Shown here piece by piece: positions 24,762 to 32,368 of a DNA stretch of 33,035 nucleotides. Location: assembly GCA_036782715.1 (NCBI GenBank), contig DAIPYN010000019.1, positions 1 through 33,035 of the forward strand. The letters run 5' to 3'. Below the pieces are notes generated by a model. It was not told where the DNA came from. It saw only the letters and a list, made by a program, of their open reading frames with translations, and did not search any database. The translations under genes and the position numbers were made by a program. Within the stretch, counting starts at the first letter, position 1; every line of letters begins with the position of its first letter. The DNA comes from UBA3478 sp036782715 (GTDB lineage Bacteria > Bacteroidota > Bacteroidia > Flavobacteriales > Flavobacteriaceae).

Positions 24762-24769
24762 TACTTTTG
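24762..24769 (+). promoter_or_regulatory. -7 element TACTTTTG of the UbiA-like gene, 4 bases before ATG
   Basis: Exact TAnnTTTG match ending 4 bases before the ATG at 24774. This decides the start: the longer frame from 24729 would place the promoter inside the coding region. Confidence 0.6.
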
Positions 24770-24773
24770 TTTA

Positions 24774-25592
24774 ATGAAGTGGATAAAGCTATTGTGGGAT
24801 ATCTATGTAAAGGGTAGTATCCATGTGGCTTTATCTGTTTTTTCAATGGCTGCTTTAAGTCTTTTGAGCTTAAACAAAAATATTCCTGAGCTACCGTTGT
24901 CGATCGTCTTTTTCGCAAGCTATGTTTATTACAACTTGATCAAGTTTGCTCCGGTAGGTTTTAAAGGAACGAATCAGCCAACTATTTTCTGGTATTGGTT
25001 GAAGTTGTCTACGCTCTTTTCCCTTTTGATCTTGCTGTATCTAGTTAAGGACTTATCTCAGGATTCGTGGGTAATTCTCGCTTTATCTTTATTTTTTGGG
25101 GTGCTCTATGTTCAAAAAGAACTCCTTCCAATTTCTAGAGAAAATGGATGGATTAAGGCTTTTTTGGTTAGCCTGGTTTGGGCTCTCATCACAGGGGTTT
25201 TGCCATTCACTTTATTACACGAAGGTTGGTTCGGTTTAGCGGTTATTTTGTTGTTTTTGTCTCATTTTTTTCTGGTACTTGCTTTACTTGTTCCCTTCGA
25301 GATAAGGGATATGAGTGTCGATCAGCTTATGTTACCCAACTTAGCTCAGCAGTTGGGAGTTCAGAAAATAAAATGGGTCGGATACCTTTCCTTAATTCTA
25401 TCGATTACCCTTTGGTTGTTGGCCACAGAACTTGGGGTCTACCTTCAATCTACCTATTTCATCTTCTATTGTATTACGGCAGCTTTAATTGCCGGTGCTA
25501 GAATAGATCGACCACAGAGTTATACCTCGCTATGGGTCGAGGCGATACCGATATTTTTATTAGGGAGTGTTTGGGCGTTAAGCCTTCTTTAG
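24774..25592 (+). CDS. UbiA-superfamily-like membrane protein, unknown function
   Basis: 272 residues from the ATG at 24774. About eight membrane helices. Residues about 175-196, 'FEIRDMSVDQ' followed by 'LPNLAQQLG', resemble the second aspartate motif of UbiA prenyltransferases (DxxxD then TLPxxLG). The first motif (NDxxDxxxD) is not seen; the matching loop reads 'YYNLIKFAPVGFKGT'. It may be an inactive relative or act on another substrate. Similar proteins are usually annotated as hypothetical in flavobacteria. It ends 15 bases inside the convergent purE gene. Confidence 0.65.
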   Translation: MKWIKLLWDIYVKGSIHVALSVFSMAALSLLSLNKNIPELPLSIVFFASYVYYNLIKFAPVGFKGTNQPTIFWYWLKLSTLFSLLILLYLVKDLSQDSWVILALSLFFGVLYVQKELLPISRENGWIKAFLVSLVWALITGVLPFTLLHEGWFGLAVILLFLSHFFLVLALLVPFEIRDMSVDQLMLPNLAQQLGVQKIKWVGYLSLILSITLWLLATELGVYLQSTYFIFYCITAALIAGARIDRPQSYTSLWVEAIPIFLLGSVWALSLL

Positions 25593-26063
25593 CTCTTCAG
25601 CACCTTTAATCACCTTGTCTTTCAAAGACTCTTTGAAGTCGATGATTTTTTCTAGCAAGTCGGGATTAGAGCTTGCAATGATTTGAGCAGCAAGAATTCC
25701 AGCGTTCTGAGCTCCGTCTAAAGCAACTGTGGCTACAGGAACTCCCCCTGGCATTTGGAGAATAGAAAGAACAGAGTCCCATCCGTCAATTGAATTTCTG
25801 CTTTTTACAGGAACGCCGATTACAGGTAATGGACTCATTGAGGCGACCATTCCCGGTAAATGAGCAGCGCCTCCGGCTCCAGCGATGATTACCTTAATAC
25901 CTCTGAGGTGAGCATTCTTTGAAAATTCAAATAGCTTTTCAGGAGTTCTGTGAGCAGAAACGATGTCTACTTCAGTTTCTACTCCAAGTTTTTTTAAAAC
26001 GGCTACCGCCTCGTTCATAACAACGAGGTCACTAGTACTTCCCATGACAATGGCTACACTCAT
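25578..26063 (-). CDS. purE: N5-carboxyaminoimidazole ribonucleotide mutase
   Basis: 161 residues, class I PurE. It moves the carboxyl group of N5-CAIR to give CAIR in purine synthesis. 'VMGSTSDLVVM' binds the phosphate, 'SAHRTPEKL' carries the catalytic His38, and 'GAGGAAHLPGMVAS' and 'GVPVKS' complete the site. The start overlaps the purK stop by 4 bases (ATGA). Class I with PurK next door is consistent. Confidence 0.95.
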   Translation of the reverse strand: MSVAIVMGSTSDLVVMNEAVAVLKKLGVETEVDIVSAHRTPEKLFEFSKNAHLRGIKVIIAGAGGAAHLPGMVASMSPLPVIGVPVKSRNSIDGWDSVLSILQMPGGVPVATVALDGAQNAGILAAQIIASSNPDLLEKIIDFKESLKDKVIKGAEELKKA

Positions 26064-27202
26064 CGAGATATGACTTTAATTAAATCTTTCACTTTTCTTG
26101 CTCTAAGATACACTTCTTCGAGTTCTTCACCTATAATGGTTACATGCCCCATTTTTCTAAAGGGTCTTGTTTCGGCTTTTCCGTAAATATGTGGAGATAC
26201 ACCTTCTATGGTCAAAGCTTCATCTAGTCCTTTGTAGTGCACAGGACCGGTATGCGATTCTTCGCCTACCAGATTAACCATTACTGCGGCTACTTTTGAA
26301 TCGGTAGCTCCTAAGGGTAAGTCTAAGATTGCTCTTATATGCTGTTCGAATTGGTCGGTATAACTGCCTTCTAAACTGTAGTGTCCACTATTATGAGGTC
26401 TTGGGGCAACCTCATTAACATAGATTGACCCGTCTTTTCCTAAGAAAAGCTCTACAGCTAAAAGACCGGTAACTCCGAGGCTTTTTGCTACTGTAAGTGC
26501 AAGTTCTCTTGCTTTATTCGCGATAGTATCGTCGATGTTGGCTGGGCAAACCACGAATTCAACTTGATTCGCTTCAGGGTGAAAGTCCATTCCGACTACA
26601 GGGTAGCTTTTCTGTTCTCCAGAGGCTGAAGAGGCTACAATTACTGCTAGTTCTTTCTCAAAATCGATTAGTTCTTCGATAAGACAAGGGACATCAGGTA
26701 GCTTGTTGAAGTCTTCGGTGGATTTTAAAATCTTTACTCCTTTACCGTCATATCCGCCTGTTGCAGACTTCCATACACATGGGAAACTCATTGTCGCCTT
26801 TTGGGCATCTGCAGTGCTCTCAAAATTCTGGAACGGAGCAGTTGCTATTTGATGACTGGCGTAATGCGATTTTTGTAAACACTTATTGCCAATAATTTCT
26901 AGTGCCTCAGGCTCGGGGTAAACCTTTACTCCTTCTGATTTTAATTTTTTAAGGGCTTCTACGTTAACATGCTCGATTTCAATGGTTAGCACGTCGACTT
27001 TTTTCCCAAATTGGTAAACAGTTTCAAAGTCTTTCAGGTCGCCTTGTACGAAATGATTACAGGCAAATCTAGAAGGGGCCTCACTAGAAGGATCTAAGAC
27101 GAAGGTTTGAATATCCCATCTTCTAGTGGTGTAAAGCAGCATCTTTCCAAGTTGCCCACCTCCTAAAATACCTAACTTAAAATCTGAAGAGAAATAATGC
27201 AT
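26060..27202 (-). CDS. purK: N5-carboxyaminoimidazole ribonucleotide synthase
   Basis: 380 residues, ATP-grasp enzyme. It carboxylates AIR with ATP and bicarbonate to N5-CAIR, the substrate of PurE. N-terminal 'LGILGGGQLGKMLL', 'PCVWKSATGGYDGKGV' (ATP loop) and 'VNEVAPRPHNSGHY' (metal and substrate site) are the family signatures. It is the first gene of the purK-purE pair. Confidence 0.95.
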   Translation of the reverse strand: MHYFSSDFKLGILGGGQLGKMLLYTTRRWDIQTFVLDPSSEAPSRFACNHFVQGDLKDFETVYQFGKKVDVLTIEIEHVNVEALKKLKSEGVKVYPEPEALEIIGNKCLQKSHYASHQIATAPFQNFESTADAQKATMSFPCVWKSATGGYDGKGVKILKSTEDFNKLPDVPCLIEELIDFEKELAVIVASSASGEQKSYPVVGMDFHPEANQVEFVVCPANIDDTIANKARELALTVAKSLGVTGLLAVELFLGKDGSIYVNEVAPRPHNSGHYSLEGSYTDQFEQHIRAILDLPLGATDSKVAAVMVNLVGEESHTGPVHYKGLDEALTIEGVSPHIYGKAETRPFRKMGHVTIIGEELEEVYLRARKVKDLIKVISR

Positions 27203-27219
27203 AAAATCTGAATTCGAGA

Positions 27220-27227
27220 CAAAAATA
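27220..27227 (-). promoter_or_regulatory. -7 element TATTTTTG of purK-purE
   Basis: Exact TAnnTTTG match on the minus strand, 17 bases before the purK start. No PUR-box-like or purine riboswitch sequence was recognised between this gene and hpt. Confidence 0.55.
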
Positions 27228-27244
27228 AGGCAATTCTAAAATTG

Positions 27245-27252
27245 TATCTTTA
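27245..27252 (+). promoter_or_regulatory. possible -7 element of hpt-adk-obgE
   Basis: TATCTTTA is one base from TAnnTTTG and lies 21 bases before the hpt start. It sits about 17 bases from the divergent purK element. Confidence 0.4.
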
Positions 27253-27273
27253 CCCCCTTAATAATAACCTATC

Positions 27274-27804
27274 ATGCGTATCGCAGACCTTGAATTTGAA
27301 CCCTTCTTAGATCAAAGCGAGATAGAGTCAGCTATTGAGAAGGTGGCAGGTGATGTCGCGAAGGATTATGAGCAGAAAACTCCATTATTTATTGGGGTTT
27401 TAAATGGTTCGTTTCGTTTCGTTTCTGAGTTTATAAAGCACTATCCTCATTCTTGTGAAGTGAGTTTCGTGAAGTTGTCGTCTTATAAAGGCCTTTCTTC
27501 AACAGGAATTGTAGAGACTCTACTAGATGTTTCAGAATCGGTAGAGGGACGTGACATCGTAGTTTTAGAAGATATTATCGACTCGGGACGTACGCTTCAG
27601 GAATTAATTCATTTATTTTCTGCTCAGAACATTTCAAGCTTTGCGATTGCCACCCTGTTTTTTAAACCGTCGAAGTACAAAAAAGAGTACCAGATTAACT
27701 ACAAGGCGATTGATCTGCCCGATGAATTTGTGGTAGGATATGGTTTAGATTACAAGGAAAAGGGAAGAGAACTCAACGACTTATATATTTTAAAAAATTC
27801 ATGA
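27274..27804 (+). CDS. hpt: hypoxanthine phosphoribosyltransferase
   Basis: 176 residues. It salvages hypoxanthine (and often guanine) with PRPP to IMP or GMP. The PRPP loop is VVLEDIIDSGRT (96-107); 'KLSSYKGLSSTG' is the flexible active-site loop, and 'VVGYGLDYKEKGRELNDLYIL' is the base-binding C-terminus of the HPRT family. The stop overlaps adk by 4 bases (ATGA). Confidence 0.94.
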   Translation: MRIADLEFEPFLDQSEIESAIEKVAGDVAKDYEQKTPLFIGVLNGSFRFVSEFIKHYPHSCEVSFVKLSSYKGLSSTGIVETLLDVSESVEGRDIVVLEDIIDSGRTLQELIHLFSAQNISSFAIATLFFKPSKYKKEYQINYKAIDLPDEFVVGYGLDYKEKGRELNDLYILKNS

Positions 27805-28376
27805 AGAATATTGTGTTATTCGGTAAGCCGGGTGCGGGAAAAGGCACGCAGGCCTCTGTGTTAAAAGAAAAATTCGAATTAGTTCATATCTCTACGGGAG
27901 ATGTGTTTAGATATAACATCTCAAATCAAACTGAATTAGGAACTCTTGCGAAGTCTTATATGGACAAGGGAGAATTGGTGCCTGATTCAGTGACGATCAA
28001 TATGCTTGCAGACGAAGTAGATCGTTCAATCGCTGAGGCCAAGGGATATATCTTTGATGGGTTTCCGCGAACTACTGCTCAAGCTAAGGCTTTAGACGCT
28101 TTTCTATCTGAAAAGGGAATGCAAGTTGATGCTACCATTGCGCTAGAGGCTGATGAGGATGAGCTTACTGCTCGATTATTAGAAAGAGGTAAGACAAGCG
28201 GAAGAACCGATGATACTGATGAGACTAAGATCAGAACACGTTTTGCAGAGTATAACGCAAAGACTGCTCCGCTCATTGATTTTTATCAAAAGCAGAATAA
28301 ACTTTATTCGGTGAATGGTATTGGTGAAATCGATCAAATCACTGAACGAATCGCCTCGATTATCGCTAGTTTATGA
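27801..28376 (+). CDS. adk: adenylate kinase
   Basis: 191 residues. It interconverts ATP and AMP with two ADP. P-loop GKPGAGKGT (8-16), AMP site 'ISTGDVFRYNI' and 'GFPRTTAQAKAL', lid arginines in 'ERGKTSGRTDD'. It is the short form without the zinc-type LID insertion, the usual form in Bacteroidota. It overlaps hpt and obgE by 4 bases at each end. Confidence 0.95.
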   Translation: MKNIVLFGKPGAGKGTQASVLKEKFELVHISTGDVFRYNISNQTELGTLAKSYMDKGELVPDSVTINMLADEVDRSIAEAKGYIFDGFPRTTAQAKALDAFLSEKGMQVDATIALEADEDELTARLLERGKTSGRTDDTDETKIRTRFAEYNAKTAPLIDFYQKQNKLYSVNGIGEIDQITERIASIIASL

Positions 28377-29377
28377 CCGACGGAAATTTTGTTGATTACG
28401 TAAAGGTTCATATTGTTTCTGGAAACGGAGGTAAAGGTTCTACACACCTACATCGTGAGAAATTTGTGGCCAAGGGAGGCCCCGATGGTGGTGATGGAGG
28501 TCGTGGAGGTCACGTGATCATTCGTGCAAACCCTAATCTCTGGACTCTAGTTGGGTTTAAACACAAGCAGCATTTCAAAGCTGGGCATGGGGAACATGGT
28601 AGTAAAAACCGAAGTACGGGTGCCGACGGAGAAGATGTTTATGTTGATGTACCCCTAGGAACGGTGGTAAAAGATGCGGAGACCGATGAGGTTCTCGCTG
28701 AAATTACTGAGGAATCACAAGAATATATGGCCGCAGAAGGAGGAATGGGAGGTCGAGGAAACTGGCATTTTAAATCTCCAACCAATCAAACACCCCGTTA
28801 TGCGCAACCAGGAATTTCTGGGGTCGAGCTTAAATTAATTCTGGAGCTAAAGGTTTTGGCCGATGTTGGCCTAGTAGGATTTCCTAACGCGGGTAAATCT
28901 ACCTTACTTTCTGTAGTAACCTCGGCAAAGCCCAAAATTGCTGATTATGAGTTTACGACGCTCAAGCCGAACTTAGGTATCGTAGAGTATCGTGATTTTA
29001 GAAGTTTTGTAATGGCTGATATCCCTGGTATCATCGAAGGGGCTGCCGAAGGCAAAGGTTTAGGGCATTACTTTCTCAGACATATTGAGCGTAATTCAAC
29101 ACTCTTATTTTTGATTTCTGCAGACTCTGATAGTGTAGCTGAACAATATCATATACTACTCTCTGAATTAGAGCGTTATAACCCTGAATTGCTAGACAAG
29201 AATAGGGTAATTGCTGTTTCTAAAGCCGATCTACTCGATCAGGAGTTAAAGACCGAATTAACCCAAGAGTTAAAAGAGACTTTACCTAAAGAAATTCCAT
29301 TTATACTCGTTTCTGCAGTAGCACAGCAAGGAATTCAGGAACTTAAAGACTTACTCTGGAATCAGCTACAGGATTAA
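28373..29377 (+). CDS. obgE: Obg family GTPase
   Basis: 334 residues. Glycine-rich Obg fold at 1-158, then a G domain with G1 GFPNAGKST (169-177), G2 in 'FTTLKPNLG', G3 DIPG (216-219), G4 SKAD and G5 SA. The variable C-terminal domain of some Obg proteins is missing, which is common in Bacteroidota. It acts in 50S ribosome assembly and stress signalling. It is the last gene of hpt-adk-obgE, and its stop overlaps the convergent cupin gene by 4 bases. Confidence 0.95.
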   Translation: MTDGNFVDYVKVHIVSGNGGKGSTHLHREKFVAKGGPDGGDGGRGGHVIIRANPNLWTLVGFKHKQHFKAGHGEHGSKNRSTGADGEDVYVDVPLGTVVKDAETDEVLAEITEESQEYMAAEGGMGGRGNWHFKSPTNQTPRYAQPGISGVELKLILELKVLADVGLVGFPNAGKSTLLSVVTSAKPKIADYEFTTLKPNLGIVEYRDFRSFVMADIPGIIEGAAEGKGLGHYFLRHIERNSTLLFLISADSDSVAEQYHILLSELERYNPELLDKNRVIAVSKADLLDQELKTELTQELKETLPKEIPFILVSAVAQQGIQELKDLLWNQLQD

Positions 29378-29685
29378 CGGTATTCGTCTCTTGCTGGGGT
29401 GAACACATCCATCAATTGACAATCGGTTAATGCTTTGCCAAAGTGAGGTACATTTGACGGAATGACTACAATATCTCCGGCCTTGCAGATCGTTGATTTC
29501 CCGTCAAGTTCAAATTGAAATTCTCCGCTAACGACATGCATCATTTGTTCGTGTACATGGTGGTGTAGAGGTACTTCGGCATCTTTCTCAACGCGCCAAA
29601 ACGCCCAACTTAATTTTTCACCGTGTACAAAACGTCCGAATACACCCGGAAAAAACTCTTTTTCATTAATCGTTTCGAGATTCAT
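29374..29685 (-). CDS. small single-domain cupin protein
   Basis: 103 residues, one cupin barrel. Motif 1 'PLHHHVHEQMMHVVSGEFQFELDG' gives metal ligands His41 and His43 region with Glu47; motif 2 'GDIVVIPSNVPHFGKA' gives the last histidine. Such proteins include sugar-binding, dioxygenase and unknown members; no substrate can be named. It is a single gene between obgE and mpl, transcribed away from mpl. Confidence 0.88.
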   Translation of the reverse strand: MNLETINEKEFFPGVFGRFVHGEKLSWAFWRVEKDAEVPLHHHVHEQMMHVVSGEFQFELDGKSTICKAGDIVVIPSNVPHFGKALTDCQLMDVFTPARDEYR

Positions 29686-29703
29686 TTTTACTCTATTTAA
29701 GTT

Positions 29704-29726
29704 AGTACCTTACCGAAGGTAGTACT
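29704..29726. promoter_or_regulatory. inverted repeat in the cupin/mpl divergent region
   Basis: AGTAC (29704-29708), CT bulge, TACC (29711-29714), spacer GAA, GGTA (29718-29721), GTACT (29722-29726). The repeat ends next to the mpl -7 element at 29727, so a protein bound here could control mpl, the cupin gene or both. It may also be chance in an AT-rich spacer. Confidence 0.35.
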
Positions 29727-29734
29727 TATTTTTG
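29727..29734 (+). promoter_or_regulatory. -7 element TATTTTTG of mpl, 4 bases before ATG
   Basis: Exact TAnnTTTG match. CTTT separates it from the ATG at 29739, implying a leaderless message. Confidence 0.6.
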
Positions 29735-29738
29735 CTTT

Positions 29739-31082
29739 ATGAAGTATCATTTTATCGCTATTGGCGGTAGTGCTATGCACAACTTAGCCTTGGCGCTCCA
29801 CGATAATGGGAACGAAGTTACAGGAAGTGACGATGCGATTTTCGAACCATCAAAGAGTAGATTAGAAGCTGCAGGATTATTACCTGAGTCCCTCGGATGG
29901 GACACCTCCCGTATTGACGAATCAATTGACTGTGTAGTTCTAGGCATGCATGCTAAGGCAGATAACCCAGAACTAAAAAAAGCGCTTGAGATGGGTATAG
30001 AGGTGATTTCGTATCCCGAACTCATTTATCGTCAAAGCGAGCATAAAACACGCGTGGTAATCGCAGGCAGTCATGGAAAGACCACCATCACTTCGATGGT
30101 TCTTCATGTGATGAATTATCTGTCAAGATCGGTTGACTATTTGGTCGGTGCACAGTTAGAAGGTTTTGATCGAATGGTGCGTATCAGCGATGATGCTGAT
30201 TTTATGATCATAGAGGGGGATGAGTACTTAACCTCTCCACTAGATTTGAAGCCTAAGTTTCTTTGGTATAAGCCTAACATTGCTTTAATAAGCGGTATCT
30301 CGTGGGACCATATTAATGTTTTTAAAACAGAGGAAAATTATAACCTTCAATTTGAAAAATTTATCGAGTGTATAGTTGCAGGTGGTTCGGTAACCTATAA
30401 CGAGCAGGATGATACTCTGAGAGCATTAGTAGAGAATTCTTCAGCTACAATTCGAAAGTTTCCCTACACACTGCCCGAACATGAAATTATTGATGGGGTG
30501 ACCTATCTTGAAACTGAAGAGGGGCCATTACCCTTAGAAGTATTTGGAGATCATAATCTCTCTAACCTAGAAGGTGCTCGATGGATTTGTCAACAACTTG
30601 GAGTTGATATTTTCGATTTTTATGAGGCGATAGCAACATTCAAAGGCGCAGCAAAACGAATGGAACGAGTAAAGAGTGGTTCTTACGAGTGGATTAAGGA
30701 TTTTGCCCATGCGCCCTCTAAGGTAAAGGCAACTACAGCTGCAGTTAAAAAGCAGTATTCGACTCGTAATGTGGTGGCTATTTTAGAATTACATACCTAT
30801 AGTTCTCTAAATCCCAATTTTATTCAACGATATCAGGGCACACTTTCCTCAGCAGATGAGGCCATTGTTTTCTACGATCCCGAGGCTTTAAAAATAAAAG
30901 GATTACCTCCGATGAATAAAGAGAAGATTCAGGTCGCCTTTGGAAGAGATGACCTACAGGTTTTTACCCATACGGGTGAATTAGAAAATCGCGTCAAAGA
31001 CTACTTTGAAGGCAATTCACTCCTTTTACTTATGAGTTCGGGAAACTATGGTGGCATTAATCTTAAACCCTACGGAGGCTAA
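29739..31082 (+). CDS. mpl: UDP-N-acetylmuramate:L-Ala-gamma-D-Glu-meso-Dap ligase
   Basis: 447 residues, Mur ligase family. It joins recycled murein tripeptide to UDP-MurNAc. N-terminal 'FIAIGGSAMHNLALAL' replaces the MurC 'GIGGxGMSG' motif and is typical of Mpl. The P-loop is AGSHGKTT (109-116), 'EGDEYLTSPLDLKPKF' is the Mpl substrate region and 'DFAHAPSKVKAT' the C-terminal motif. Cytosolic. Three bases separate it from the next gene. MurC is the main alternative but fits less well. Confidence 0.92.
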   Translation: MKYHFIAIGGSAMHNLALALHDNGNEVTGSDDAIFEPSKSRLEAAGLLPESLGWDTSRIDESIDCVVLGMHAKADNPELKKALEMGIEVISYPELIYRQSEHKTRVVIAGSHGKTTITSMVLHVMNYLSRSVDYLVGAQLEGFDRMVRISDDADFMIIEGDEYLTSPLDLKPKFLWYKPNIALISGISWDHINVFKTEENYNLQFEKFIECIVAGGSVTYNEQDDTLRALVENSSATIRKFPYTLPEHEIIDGVTYLETEEGPLPLEVFGDHNLSNLEGARWICQQLGVDIFDFYEAIATFKGAAKRMERVKSGSYEWIKDFAHAPSKVKATTAAVKKQYSTRNVVAILELHTYSSLNPNFIQRYQGTLSSADEAIVFYDPEALKIKGLPPMNKEKIQVAFGRDDLQVFTHTGELENRVKDYFEGNSLLLLMSSGNYGGINLKPYGG

Positions 31083-31084
31083 GC

Positions 31085-32368
31085 ATGGTATTGCTCTATA
31101 CCCACAAAATTACTCCTCGTTTAACTTTTACGGTTAAACAGCTTTTTCGTCGTATTATGGGGTATGAGGTTTCTATTACAGATTCTGTTGATGTTTTCAT
31201 CAAGCATACTGGAGCCAAACTCAGTTACGCCAAACAGCCCCTTCAGAATGAGTTTTTTATTCGGGCTAATCATTTGCTTTTCGAGAGAATACTAGAGCCT
31301 CAAGACATCAATTGGAAATCATGGGAGGGAACCCCTTGTTTTTTTGATGTAGATGCGAGAAGTTCTATTCCTTTTGATATTCTCGCTGCCTCGTTTTATC
31401 TATTAAGTAGGTATGAAGAGTACCTGCCACATCAGAAAGATGAATTGGGCCGCTTTCGATCAATAGAAAGCGTGCTAAGTGATCGTCATGGTGCCTTCTC
31501 TACCCCTTTAGTAGATCAATGGGCGTATCGTCTTCGAAAGATTTTTTCTCAGCACTTCCCTGACGAACCCTACACCGAGCGCAATTTTAGATTCTTTTTG
31601 GGTGTTCCTGTCACTCAGTCTCATGCTTATAGTTTCAGAGGACTCGGCCGACATATTTTTGAATCATTTGAAGATTTGTTTGCCGGACGCCTATCTGCAA
31701 TTGCTGGTCGTTTTAAGGTGATGGTGGGTATTGCAGAGGATCCTTATGATCATTATTTGAAGCTTAAAAAAACATTGCAAAAATTAGGAGTTGAGATTGG
31801 CTTTTTCTTTCAATTTGCACCCTATCATGTGAGAGATCGTAATATTTCTTGGAATCGCCTTCGATTCGGATACTTCCTAAAACATATTGCTGATTACACG
31901 AATATCGGATACTATCGTTCGCAAGGAGCGATGTTAAATACCGAACAATTTAAAATTGAAATTGATCGCCTCGATCAATTACTCCACCGAAAGGTAAGTA
32001 GTGCTATCATTGCTCGAAATAGAGTTTTACTCCCAGATGCTTATGAAGAGTTGGTTGCACAAGAAATCTCAGATGATTATTCTATGGGTTACGACGATGC
32101 CATTGGTTTTAAGTCGGGCACATGCACTCCTTATCCTTTTTACAACCTAGGACTCGAGTTAGAACAGCCTCTAAAAGTGCATCCCTTTGTTGTTTCAGAT
32201 GTCATTTTTACTATTGAAGAACGAGACGGAATTGTGGATAAACTTAGGGCTATAAAGGACAAGGTTGCCGAGGTTGACGGAACCTTTTATCTGCAATTTG
32301 GTAATCGTGCTATCGGATCTTTAGGAGTAACTAATTTTATTAACCTGATTAAGGAGATAGATGGATAA
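31085..32368 (+). CDS. polysaccharide deacetylase-family homologue, catalytic motifs apparently lost
   Basis: 427 residues, no signal peptide. Its layout follows a Bacteroidota family of polysaccharide deacetylase-like proteins: an N-terminal domain of about 165 residues ('FDVDARSSIPFDILAASFYLLSRYEEY' in parts), then a NodB-like barrel. 'DYSMGY' (331-336) and 'GFKSGTCTPY' (341-350) are conserved family marks. Where relatives, as I recall them, have a THDxD motif, residues 171-182 read FLGVPVTQSHAY with no Asp pair; where they have a HPS-type motif, 274-281 reads IGYYRSQG. Metal-dependent deacetylation therefore looks unlikely. It sits 2 bases after mpl and overlaps the yjjG-like gene by 8 bases. 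Confidence 0.72.
   Translation: MVLLYTHKITPRLTFTVKQLFRRIMGYEVSITDSVDVFIKHTGAKLSYAKQPLQNEFFIRANHLLFERILEPQDINWKSWEGTPCFFDVDARSSIPFDILAASFYLLSRYEEYLPHQKDELGRFRSIESVLSDRHGAFSTPLVDQWAYRLRKIFSQHFPDEPYTERNFRFFLGVPVTQSHAYSFRGLGRHIFESFEDLFAGRLSAIAGRFKVMVGIAEDPYDHYLKLKKTLQKLGVEIGFFFQFAPYHVRDRNISWNRLRFGYFLKHIADYTNIGYYRSQGAMLNTEQFKIEIDRLDQLLHRKVSSAIIARNRVLLPDAYEELVAQEISDDYSMGYDDAIGFKSGTCTPYPFYNLGLELEQPLKVHPFVVSDVIFTIEERDGIVDKLRAIKDKVAEVDGTFYLQFGNRAIGSLGVTNFINLIKEIDG

Noticed and set aside
24658..24918. Minus-strand frame of 86 residues before gcvP
   Set aside because: It overlaps the UbiA-like gene and its promoter and has no recognisable feature; gcvP has its own plausible promoter inside it.
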